Source: a bacterium
GTDB lineage: Bacteria; Patescibacteriota; Minisyncoccia; Minisyncoccales; RBG-13-42-11
Direction: 5' to 3'
Assembly (NCBI GenBank): GCA_030646565.1
Contig: JAUSLA010000021.1
Location: 1-6,030, forward strand
Length of the DNA stretch: 6,030 nt
The translations under genes were made by a program, and so were the position numbers. The notes under the pieces were generated by a model. The model was not told the origin of the DNA. It worked only from the letters and a program-made list of their open reading frames with translations, and did no database searches. Every line of letters starts with the position of its first letter. The first letter of the stretch is position 1. Of the stretch, positions 1 to 5,336 are shown piece by piece.

Positions 1-662
1 TTTTCATCAAATTCTTTGAAAGCATCGTAGTATTTCTTTCTATCGATGAACTTAATGTTTATCGGCACGAAGCCTTCTCGTATGAGCAGGTAGTTATTAA
101 TGACTCGTCCAATACGGCCATTTCCATCATTAAAGGGATGGAGATATTCAAAAGCGAGATGTAGCCGTGCGATACGCTTGATAATATTTTCATGACTTGC
201 GGCATTGTATTCTGAAAACATTTTCTCAAGGCTTCCGTTAATTTCTTTTGGAGCGGGAGCAATATGACTCCCGACACGGACATACTCATCATCTTTGCGA
301 AATCTTCCGGCGATTTCATCGCGGATATTCGACATGAGCATTTTGTGGAGTGACAAGATAACATCAAAGCCGAGCTCTTGTTCTTTCGCTCTTTTGTCTA
401 TATAGGATACAACTCGAGCAAGATTTTTTGTTTCAAATATTTCTCGTTCAGAAATATATCGATCGAGATCGATCTGGAGAAGTATCTTTTCTGTCTCTTC
501 AAGACTCAGTGTACTGTTCTCGATAGCGTTCGAGTTGTATACCTGATCTGCGATTTCCGCTTCGCTTATAATCTTAATAAGCGCATCTTTTCCTATTGAT
601 GTTTTGTAGTATCTCTCCCTAAGTGAGTTGATTTTACTAAATACTGCAGATGTTTTTGCCAT
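1..662 (-). CDS. Fic-domain protein (class II, self-inhibited type), 3' end cut by window edge
   Basis: The frame runs from ATG at 662 to the window edge, giving 220 residues without the C-terminus. The Fic signature HPFNDGNGRIGR is intact at residues 175-186, with the catalytic His175, the Mg-binding Asp179 and the phosphate-binding Arg residues. A flap-like segment (GRFRKDDEYVRVGSH) lies at 119-133. Residues 44-49 read SNAIEN, which fits the (S/T)xxxE(G/N) inhibitory-helix motif; its position before the Fic core marks a class II enzyme whose Glu48 would block productive ATP binding. Family knowledge: such proteins usually transfer AMP to a hydroxyl of a target protein, and many carry a C-terminal winged helix, which cannot be seen here. 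An in-frame TGA at 684-686 leaves 662 as the first usable start. No antitoxin gene is visible beside it, which fits built-in inhibition. The target is unknown. The first third is rich in GATC and CGA words, unlike dnaG and rpoD, so a separate origin is possible. Confidence 0.93.
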   Translation of the reverse strand, partial: MAKTSAVFSKINSLRERYYKTSIGKDALIKIISEAEIADQVYNSNAIENSTLSLEETEKILLQIDLDRYISEREIFETKNLARVVSYIDKRAKEQELGFDVILSLHKMLMSNIRDEIAGRFRKDDEYVRVGSHIAPAPKEINGSLEKMFSEYNAASHENIIKRIARLHLAFEYLHPFNDGNGRIGRVINNYLLIREGFVPINIKFIDRKKYYDAFKEFDE

Positions 663-670
663 ATAAGGTA

Positions 671-698
671 AGTATAGTCTTTTTCACGCTTTTGTCAA
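671..698 (-). promoter_or_regulatory. sigma-70 promoter of the Fic gene
   Basis: Read on the minus strand, a perfect -35 TTGACA (698-693) is followed after 16 bases by TATACT (676-671), one mismatch from the -10 consensus. Transcription would begin near 664, only about two bases before the ATG at 662, so the mRNA should be leaderless or nearly so. No Shine-Dalgarno site could fit. Confidence 0.85.
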
Positions 699-739
699 CT
701 GTAATCGTGAAAATCTCTCTTTTTTCTTACATTTTCACG
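681..739. promoter_or_regulatory. three TTTTCACG boxes around the Fic promoter, candidate operator
   Basis: TTTTCACG occurs at 681-688 and 732-739 on the plus strand, and its exact complement CGTGAAAA at 706-713. The first two form an 8-base inverted repeat enclosing the -35 hexamer, with one arm inside the promoter spacer. Box starts are 25 and 26 bases apart. This layout suits a dimeric repressor; autoregulation by a DNA-binding domain of the Fic protein itself is one possibility (inference). Confidence 0.55.
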
Positions 740-806
740 TCTTTAGATATATCGTCTACTCTGCGTTTCAGCAGTATGACAAAAGTGTCTCATATCGGAA
801 AAGCGT

Positions 807-839
807 ACTGGAAAAGTGAGCTTAAAGGTTATTTCCAGT
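807..839. repeat. inverted repeat 1 (8 bp arms)
   Basis: ACTGGAAA (807-814) and TTTCCAGT (832-839) are perfect complements separated by 17 bases. It lies in the non-coding stretch between the Fic promoter and the tRNA terminator. No T-run follows on either strand, so a terminator role is unlikely; a protein-binding site is more plausible. Confidence 0.55.
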
Positions 840-845
840 CCATAA

Positions 846-890
846 ACCGACATTTTGTCCAGCTGGATCACTGTAGTGGACAAAATCGGT
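846..890. repeat. inverted repeat 2, nested palindromes (10 + 4 bp stem)
   Basis: ATTTTGTCCA (852-861) pairs with TGGACAAAAT (877-886). ACCG (846-849) and CGGT (887-890) extend the stem across a two-base bulge. Inside are two further palindromes, TCCAGCTGGA (858-867) and CACT-gt-AGTG (869-878), which compete with the main stem. On the plus strand, five T residues follow at 893-897, so a weak terminator for plus-strand transcription is possible, although no gene is seen upstream to need it. Confidence 0.6.
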
Positions 891-905
891 ACTTTTTACC
901 CAAGA

Positions 906-932
906 TGCATAGTTAAATCACGGTACTATGCA
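906..932. repeat. inverted repeat 3 (8 bp arms)
   Basis: TGCATAGT (906-913) and ACTATGCA (925-932) are perfect complements with an 11-base spacer. On the plus strand a short A-run follows. The motif GGTACT occurs both here (922-927) and at the end of repeat 2 (888-893). Function unknown. Confidence 0.55.
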
Positions 933-967
933 AAAAACTGATTTCCATCATCATTAACGGCCTACTT

Positions 968-1000
968 GAGGTAAAGACAAAAAACGGGGCGTTCGAACCT
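968..1000 (-). other. T-arm-like fragment and repeat of the tRNA downstream sequence
   Basis: On the minus strand AGGTTCGAAC (1000-991) resembles the T-arm of the adjacent tRNA (AGGTTCGAAT). It is followed by GCCCCG and then TTTTGTCTTTACCTC (982-968), which resembles TTTTGTCTTTAtttACCTC just after the tRNA terminator. The 3' strand cannot close a T stem and there is no acceptor stem, so this is not a functional tRNA. It may be a remnant of a second tRNA 3' end or a local duplication. Confidence 0.35.
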
Positions 1001-1024
1001 GCAAAAATAGAGGTAAATAAAGAC

Positions 1025-1047
1025 AAAACCGAGGTTTTTACCTCGGT
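1025..1047 (-). terminator. Rho-independent terminator of tRNA-Asn
   Basis: Read on the minus strand, ACCGAGG (1047-1041) pairs with CCTCGGT (1034-1028) around a short A-rich loop, followed by a run of T ending at 1025. It begins 14 bases past the tRNA discriminator base. The hairpin is symmetrical, but the T-run serves the minus strand, so it separates the tRNA from the Fic gene. Confidence 0.85.
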
Positions 1048-1145
1048 CTGTCCAACCTTGCTCCGGAGGTAGGATTCGAACCTACAACCATCTCGTTACA
1101 CTTATCCTAAGATTACTCAAAGGGGTGGACTATATCATCATCCCT

Positions 1146-1613
1146 CTAGGTGGGATGCGAGGCGCTTCCCCCTTGCTTATGGCTTATGCTTGGGGTACTC
1201 TCTTTCGAGATAGTCTCTACGCCTTTCCCGCTTTTAGCGAGACTTGGCTCGGGATTGCCCTCAAATAATGGGGTTTCCCCGATTTCACCTCGTTTTTCAA
1301 TCCCGATTTCTCGGGAAAGCTGCGTAATGCCGCCTTCGATTTCGCGATGACAATTAGCGCAAACTAAAATACATTTATCTAATTCGGCTTTAATTTTTTT
1401 CCAAGAACGCGTATAGCCTTTATCCGCTATACCGAATTCCTTCTTGCCGTTTATATGATGTAGATCTAATGCGCCTTGGTATTTATTATAGCCGCAAATC
1501 TGGCACTGGCCTCCTCTATATTCAATAGCCAATGTTTTTATTTTACGCCTTCTTTTTGCCACCGCTCGGATTAATTCCTCGCGACGATCGGCATAGGTTC
1601 TTTTATCCTTCAT
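1146..1613 (-). CDS. intron-encoded HNH homing endonuclease
   Basis: The ORF encodes 155 residues. The HNH zinc-finger domain is intact: CxxC at Cys37/Cys40, DLHHIN at 50-55, Trp71, then CILVCANCHREI at 81-92 with CxxC at Cys85/Cys88 and the final His89. A basic stretch (residues 16-26) precedes it. Family knowledge: such enzymes cut intron-free alleles so that repair copies the intron; the expected target here is an uninterrupted tRNA-Asn anticodon loop. The start lies 38 bases inside the intron with no Shine-Dalgarno site. Residues 1-96 sit in the P1 loop. Residues 97-155 are encoded by the ribozyme core (the P1 guide, P2-P7 5' strand, extra hairpins, P3 3' strand, P8), and the stop codon is in the P8 loop. 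That tail has no recognisable domain and probably reflects RNA constraint. It could be dispensable or used for DNA binding. There is no sign of frameshift, so the enzyme may be active. Confidence 0.9.
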   Translation of the reverse strand: MKDKRTYADRREELIRAVAKRRRKIKTLAIEYRGGQCQICGYNKYQGALDLHHINGKKEFGIADKGYTRSWKKIKAELDKCILVCANCHREIEGGITQLSREIGIEKRGEIGETPLFEGNPEPSLAKSGKGVETISKESTPSISHKQGGSASHPT

Positions 1614-1620
1614 TAAATTA

Positions 1621-1629
1621 ATTTTAACA
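1621..1629 (-). promoter_or_regulatory. possible extended -10 promoter for the HNH ORF inside the intron
   Basis: On the minus strand TGTTAAAAT (1629-1621) matches the extended -10 pattern TGnTATAAT with one mismatch. Transcription would start at about 1614, at the ATG (1613), giving a leaderless message like that of the Fic gene. No good -35 is seen, and AT-rich DNA yields such matches by chance. Confidence 0.35.
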
Positions 1630-1695
1630 CAATAGAAAGATAAAAGTGTCCACAGCGAGCCGCTCTACCATTGAGCTACTCCGGATTGCAATTAA

Positions 1696-1723
1696 ATTAT
1701 ACTCAAAACCAAAAAATTTTCAA
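1696..1723 (-). promoter_or_regulatory. promoter of tRNA-Asn
   Basis: On the minus strand TTGAAA (1723-1718), a 16-base spacer and a perfect TATAAT (1701-1696) place the start near 1689, a few bases before the tRNA 5' end at 1685. It lies in the 65-base gap after rpoD, in which no rpoD terminator hairpin is visible. Two copies of ATTAGAAATT occur just upstream. Confidence 0.8.
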
Positions 1724-1750
1724 GATTAGAAATTAGATATTAGAAATTTA

Positions 1751-2971
1751 TTAGTATCCTTTCAACTTCTTCAAACTCTTATGGTCTCTTATTTTTTCTA
1801 AGGCTTTGGCTTCAATCTGACGGATTCTTTCCCGGGTTACGGCAAATTCATTACCCACCTCTTCTAATGTGTGGGTTACCCCGTCTTCCAAGCCAAACCT
1901 CATTGCTAAAATCTTTTGTTCTCTGGGCGTCAAATCAGCCAAGATTTCTTTTAGCCGGTCTTTCAGCAGTTTTCTGGCCGCCTCCAAAGAAGGCGGGGCG
2001 GTTTTTTCATCTTCAACAAATTCAGCCAGAACAGAATCTTCATCGCCCTCGCCAACCGGCGTTTCCAAAGAAATTATTTCCTGGGAAATTTTCATAATGT
2101 GATACACCTTTTCTGTTTCAATGCCCATTTCGGCCGCGATTTCTTCGGGCAATGGCTCTCTTCCTAAGTCCTGCAAAAGCCTACGTCTCACTTGAGAGTA
2201 TTTTGAAATGGTCTCCACCATATGAACGGGAATCCTGATAGTTCTGGACTGGTCAGCCAAAGCGCGAGTTATCGCCTGCCTTATCCACCAAGTGGCGTAA
2301 GTTGAAAACTTATAACCCCTCCTCCAGTCAAATTTCTCAACCGCGCGGAAAAGCCCGAGATTCCCCTCCTGAATCAAGTCGAGCATTGTTAAATTGGGAG
2401 AACGGCCAACATATCTCTTGGCAATAGAAACCACCAGCCGCAAATTTGCCTTAGCCAGCTTCTTTTTTGCCTCCAAGTCCCCTTTTTCAATGCTTTTTGC
2501 CAATTCTTTTTCTTCAGCGGCTGTTACAAAATTTATCCTGCCTATTTCTTTAAGATACATTTGAACAGGGTCTATCGCGCCTTCTCCGCCGGTTTTTTTC
2601 TTTACTTTTTCTTCAATCGTAAGAAATTCTTTGGCTTCTTTTACCTCAATTCCTTCCTTGTCCAAATCCTCGTAAAGTTTTTCCAGACCCGTAACATCTC
2701 TTTCTACTTCCGGAAAAAAATATAAAATTTCAGAATAAGTGACAAATCCCCTTTCTCTCCCTGTTGAAAGAAGCTGTTGAAACTTTTCAGGCAAGAAAAC
2801 TTTTTTTGGCCGGCCGAGAACGGCCCCTTTTCTTTTTTTTGTTTTTATTTGCTTTGCCTTTTTTTTCAGGACATTCTTTTTAGGCTTAACCTTCGCCTTC
2901 TTCTTGGCTTTTTGCTTTTTTGCCATTTTTTTTACGGTTCTCTTTTTCTCTTTTTTAGTTTTTTTTGCCAT
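1751..2971 (-). CDS. rpoD: primary RNA polymerase sigma factor (sigma-70 / SigA)
   Basis: This 406-residue protein directs core RNA polymerase to housekeeping promoters. Residues 59-115 look like region 1.1 (LLSTGRERGFVTYSEI). Region 1.2 starts at DPVQMYLKEIG (134-144). Region 2 spans about 171-245 with the -10 recognition and melting segment YKFSTYATWWIRQAITRAL (220-238). Region 3 is about 252-330. Region 4 is 347-406 with the -35-binding helix-turn-helix TLEEVGNEFAVTRERIRQIE (368-387). The non-conserved insert between regions 1.2 and 2 is absent, as in short SigA proteins. The consensus-like promoters in this window suit this factor. Residues 1-57 hold 28 lysines and end in GRPKK, an AT-hook-like core, so an extra DNA-contacting tail is likely. 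Met16 could be an alternative start. The ATG lies one base after the dnaG stop, with a weak GGAAG upstream, suggesting translational coupling. Confidence 0.97.
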   Translation of the reverse strand: MAKKTKKEKKRTVKKMAKKQKAKKKAKVKPKKNVLKKKAKQIKTKKRKGAVLGRPKKVFLPEKFQQLLSTGRERGFVTYSEILYFFPEVERDVTGLEKLYEDLDKEGIEVKEAKEFLTIEEKVKKKTGGEGAIDPVQMYLKEIGRINFVTAAEEKELAKSIEKGDLEAKKKLAKANLRLVVSIAKRYVGRSPNLTMLDLIQEGNLGLFRAVEKFDWRRGYKFSTYATWWIRQAITRALADQSRTIRIPVHMVETISKYSQVRRRLLQDLGREPLPEEIAAEMGIETEKVYHIMKISQEIISLETPVGEGDEDSVLAEFVEDEKTAPPSLEAARKLLKDRLKEILADLTPREQKILAMRFGLEDGVTHTLEEVGNEFAVTRERIRQIEAKALEKIRDHKSLKKLKGY

Positions 2972-2972
2972 T

Positions 2973-4763
2973 TTATATTTCTTCCAAATCGCAAATCGTT
3001 TTGGAGTATGAATTAAATTCTTTTATAAATTTTTCAATTTTTTCAAGATTCTTTTCTGTCTCGGCCATTCTAATACATTCTGAAATCTTGCCTAATTTAT
3101 CTTTTATTTCCAAAAGCTGAATTCCTCTCCAGCATTTCCCCATTTCCGGCAGCAAATCCTTTTCCTCAATCTCTTCAATATCAGCGCCCAAAGATAAACT
3201 ATTAAAAAAGACTGTTGAGCTGATGGGAACACGGCTAAAATCAAATTTGGGATTTTCTTTTAAGTTTAATAAAATTTCCCTAACTTCGGCCGCGCTTACC
3301 AAATCGGCAAAGCCCATGCCGGGTTCCGGCTCTTTTAAAAACAACAAAGAAACATTTTCCGGGGCCTTTAACGCTAAAATACCCAATCTTTCTTCCAGCA
3401 AATCTTTGCGGCATTTAGGTGAAAATTCTTTTTCTTTTTGCGAATCTAACTCTGCAAAACTAACCGCGTCCTCTGTTTTGATTTTTTTTAATTCTTCTTC
3501 TATCGCTTCTTCTTTAACTCTTAATCTTTTTGCGAATTCTCCCGTCCAATGGTTTTGGATTATTTTACTTGGAATTCTTTTGATAACCGATAGGAGAATC
3601 TTTGAAATTTCTCTTTTGCCTTCGGATGTCTCCCTGTCGAATTTTGAGAAAGTGGTTTCAAAATAAAAATCCAAAATTGATTTCGCGCTCTTTATTTTTT
3701 CTTCCCATTGTTCCGGGAATTTCAGGACAAAATCCGCCGGGTCAAAGCCGTCGGGCAGAGTAATGACTTTCACATTGAATCCCTGGCTCTGGGCTAGATC
3801 AATCCCTCTTTTAGTGGCTGCGTCTCCCGCTATATCCATATCAAAAGCGGTAATCAAATTTTCCGAATAGCGCTTGAGAATTTTCAATTGAAACGAGGTC
3901 AAAGCCGTGCCCGAAGTGGCGACAACATTTTCGCTGCCTGTCTGGGAAACCATTATTAAATCGGTATATCCCTCAACCAAAACGCAGGCGTCTTGTTTTC
4001 TGATGGCTAATTTAGCTTTGTCCAAACCGTATAAAGTCCGGCTTTTATCATAAAGCAGGGTCTGGGGAGTGTTAACATATTTTGCTATTTCCCCTTTGTC
4101 TTTGTCTTTGAAAACCCTGCCGCCAAAGCCGATTATTTGGGAATTTATATCAAAAATTGGAAAAATAATCCTGCCCCTGAACCTGTCGTAAAAAGAACCT
4201 TTTTCTGAAGTTAAGCCAAGGCCTGCCTTTTCAACCTCTTCTTTTTGGTAGCTTCTTGAAGTTAAAAAATCAGACAATCCCTGCCAGACATCCGGGGCGT
4301 AACCAACCCTCCACTTCTTAAGGCTTTCTTCTTTTATGCCCCTTTCTAAAAGATATTTTTTGGCCTCCCCTCCGACCTTGCTTTCTTCCAGCTGCTTTTC
4401 AAAAAATCTGGCTGCCAGTTCGCAAATTTCATAGAGTCGTTCCCTTTCGCTTTTCCATTCTGAATATTCTTTTGTCTGCCTTTTTAGTTCAACTCCCGCT
4501 TTTTGAGCCAAAATCCGCAGAGCGTCTCCGAACTCCACCCCTTCAATCTCCATAACAAATCCAAACACATTACCTCCCTTCGAACAACCGCCAAAACAAT
4601 GCCAGATTTGTCTGGCTGGCGAAACAAAAAACGAGGGCTTTTTTTCAGAATGAAAAGGACAAACAGCCCGGTAATTTGCCCCGGCTTTCTGAAGCTTGAT
4701 ATAACTGCCGATGACTTCGACAATATCAAGACGATTTTTAATTTCTTCAATAGGATTCTGCAT
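2973..4763 (-). CDS. dnaG: DNA primase
   Basis: DnaG, 596 residues, a normal length, makes RNA primers for DNA replication at the fork. The N-terminal CHC2 zinc finger has Cys35, His38, Cys56 and Cys60; the last pair is spaced CFGGC (three residues between) rather than the usual two. The catalytic core shows the RNA-polymerase basic motif around YDRFRGRIIFPIFD (192-205) and GFGGRVF (212-218). The TOPRIM fold spans about 258-345 with VEGYTD (Glu264), FDMDIAG (Asp308, Asp310) and DPAD (341-344). Residues about 440-596 form a variable C-terminal helicase-binding part. The start at MQNPIEEIKNRLDIVEVIGS matches the family N-terminus, although no Shine-Dalgarno site precedes it. It is 24 bases after the DsbB-like gene and one base before rpoD, the widespread dnaG-rpoD order. 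Confidence 0.97.
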   Translation of the reverse strand: MQNPIEEIKNRLDIVEVIGSYIKLQKAGANYRAVCPFHSEKKPSFFVSPARQIWHCFGGCSKGGNVFGFVMEIEGVEFGDALRILAQKAGVELKRQTKEYSEWKSERERLYEICELAARFFEKQLEESKVGGEAKKYLLERGIKEESLKKWRVGYAPDVWQGLSDFLTSRSYQKEEVEKAGLGLTSEKGSFYDRFRGRIIFPIFDINSQIIGFGGRVFKDKDKGEIAKYVNTPQTLLYDKSRTLYGLDKAKLAIRKQDACVLVEGYTDLIMVSQTGSENVVATSGTALTSFQLKILKRYSENLITAFDMDIAGDAATKRGIDLAQSQGFNVKVITLPDGFDPADFVLKFPEQWEEKIKSAKSILDFYFETTFSKFDRETSEGKREISKILLSVIKRIPSKIIQNHWTGEFAKRLRVKEEAIEEELKKIKTEDAVSFAELDSQKEKEFSPKCRKDLLEERLGILALKAPENVSLLFLKEPEPGMGFADLVSAAEVREILLNLKENPKFDFSRVPISSTVFFNSLSLGADIEEIEEKDLLPEMGKCWRGIQLLEIKDKLGKISECIRMAETEKNLEKIEKFIKEFNSYSKTICDLEEI

Positions 4764-4787
4764 AGCCGCAGAAAAAGTTTTTATATT

Positions 4788-5333
4788 TTACGAATTAGCT
4801 TTTTGAACTTTCTTTTTTAATATCTGCAACAATAAAATCAATAAAAAAGCGGTGAAAGCTATCATTGGAATCGTAATATATCCAAAACTCATTGAAAATA
4901 CTTTAGAGCACGATACGGAATATCCGACCACAGAGCATGAAGTAGCGGGAATAATACCTATTTGAAGAATATAGTGATAGCCGGAAATAAAAATGCCGAT
5001 TAAAGAAAGAGCAATGCCATAATCGCTGGCATCTCTTTTCCGCCAGAGAGCTATGCCAAAAATTATTGATTCCGGGTACATAAGAATTCTTTCGAACCAG
5101 CATAGTTTGCACGGCTCAAACCCTGCAATTTCCGAATAGAACAAACTGCCCAATGTCGCCACAAGGGCAATAATAAACGAAAAAAAAGTCGCTTTTTTTC
5201 CGGCGAAACTAAAAATCTTTTTTCTTGCGCTTACAGACAGCAAACACAAAATAAAAAGAGCAACAATTAAAAATTGCGACCCGAGAGTGAGCAAAGATAA
5301 AGCTTGATTTACGGCGCTTGTTAATGGTGACAT
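4788..5333 (-). CDS. DsbB/BdbC-like disulfide bond formation membrane protein
   Basis: This 181-residue integral membrane protein has about five hydrophobic segments (roughly 12-34, 48-66, 88-98, 104-126 and 150-172), one more at the N-terminus than the four-helix DsbB core. The family hallmarks are FEPCKLCWFERILMYP (Cys75, Cys78) and a second external cysteine pair, Cys133 and Cys142, in the loop before the last helix. Family knowledge: DsbB proteins pass electrons from a thiol oxidase partner to quinone. The gene lies three bases after the thioredoxin-like gene, so the two probably work as an oxidase/re-oxidase pair for exported proteins. VKOR is an alternative family, but the PCxLCWxxR pattern is that of DsbB/BdbC. 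No Shine-Dalgarno site is seen; coupling to the upstream gene is likely. Confidence 0.9.
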   Translation of the reverse strand: MSPLTSAVNQALSLLTLGSQFLIVALFILCLLSVSARKKIFSFAGKKATFFSFIIALVATLGSLFYSEIAGFEPCKLCWFERILMYPESIIFGIALWRKRDASDYGIALSLIGIFISGYHYILQIGIIPATSCSVVGYSVSCSKVFSMSFGYITIPMIAFTAFLLILLLQILKKKVQKANS

Positions 5334-5336
5334 AAA

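Larger units (their letters stand above)
1099..1651 (-). ncRNA. group I self-splicing intron between tRNA-Asn bases 35 and 36
   Basis: The intron is 553 bases and ends in G (1099). P1 pairs exon GCTGT (1656-1652) with guide GCAGC (1323-1319), with the required u.G at the splice site. P10 may pair 3' exon UAA with UUA (1327-1325). P2 is 1316-1311/1306-1301 with a GAAA tetraloop. P3 is 1292-1286/1164-1158 (7 bp), P4 1282-1278/1253-1249, P5 1273-1271/1260-1258, and P6 GCC/GGC 1248-1246/1223-1221 with P6a 1241-1236/1232-1227. P7 GACTA/TAGTC is 1215-1211/1132-1128, and P8 1157-1152/1144-1139. The strings GGGCAAT and GAGCCAAG and the GTAGAGACTA before P7 match bacterial tRNA group I cores as I remember them (cyanobacterial tRNA-Leu, Azoarcus tRNA-Ile). 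Two extra hairpins lie between P7 and the P3 3' strand: 1210-1207/1202-1199 with a GAAA loop, and CCCC 1195-1192/GGGG 1172-1169. That is where P7.1/P7.2 occur in subgroup IA. P9 is short and uncertain. Confidence 0.93.
1061..1685 (-). tRNA. tRNA-Asn(GUU), interrupted in the anticodon by a group I intron
   Basis: The 5' exon is 1685-1652 and the 3' exon 1098-1061, together 72 bases. The acceptor stem TCCGGAG/CTCCGGA is fully paired. The D stem is GCTC/GAGC, and the T arm GTAGG-TTCGAAT-CCTAC is perfect. Joining the exons gives the seven-base anticodon loop CTGTTAA, with anticodon GUU at positions 34-36. G73 and the U1-A72 pair are usual for bacterial tRNA-Asn. No CCA is encoded, so it must be added by nucleotidyltransferase. 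The anticodon stem pairs at 28-42 to 31-39, but 27-43 is G.A, a mismatch. The gene has its own promoter 4 or so bases upstream and its own terminator. Unspliced, this RNA has no readable anticodon, so function depends on intron removal. Confidence 0.95.

Noticed and set aside
59..367. Minus-strand 102-residue frame
   Set aside because: It is an out-of-frame reading of the Fic gene; the correct frame carries HPFNDGNGRIGR and remains open to the window edge.
455..480. GATC-rich near-palindrome (ATCGATCGAGATCGAT)
   Set aside because: It lies in the Fic coding frame (residues 62-69) and is explained by codons for Leu, Gln, Ile, Asp and Arg; it was not treated as a site.
846..897. Rho-independent terminator on the plus strand
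   Set aside because: A T-run follows the hairpin, but the stem is AT-rich, has a 15-base loop with competing folds, and no plus-strand gene lies upstream.
985..1000. GGTTCGAAC on the minus strand as a second tRNA gene
   Set aside because: The T stem cannot close and no acceptor, D or anticodon arm is present.
1168..1196. CCCC/GGGG hairpin as P8 of the intron
   Set aside because: It would leave a very long J8/7 and no strong P3. Taking P3 3' as 1164-1158 and P8 as 1157-1139 gives a 7-bp P3 and a six-base J8/7.
1150..1350. Plus-strand 66-residue frame opposite the HNH tail
   Set aside because: It lies antisense to the ribozyme core and endonuclease tail, with no recognisable motif or start signal.
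3223..3666. Plus-strand 147-residue frame inside dnaG
   Set aside because: It is a shadow of the dnaG C-terminal part; the dnaG reading has clear domains and this one is low-complexity.
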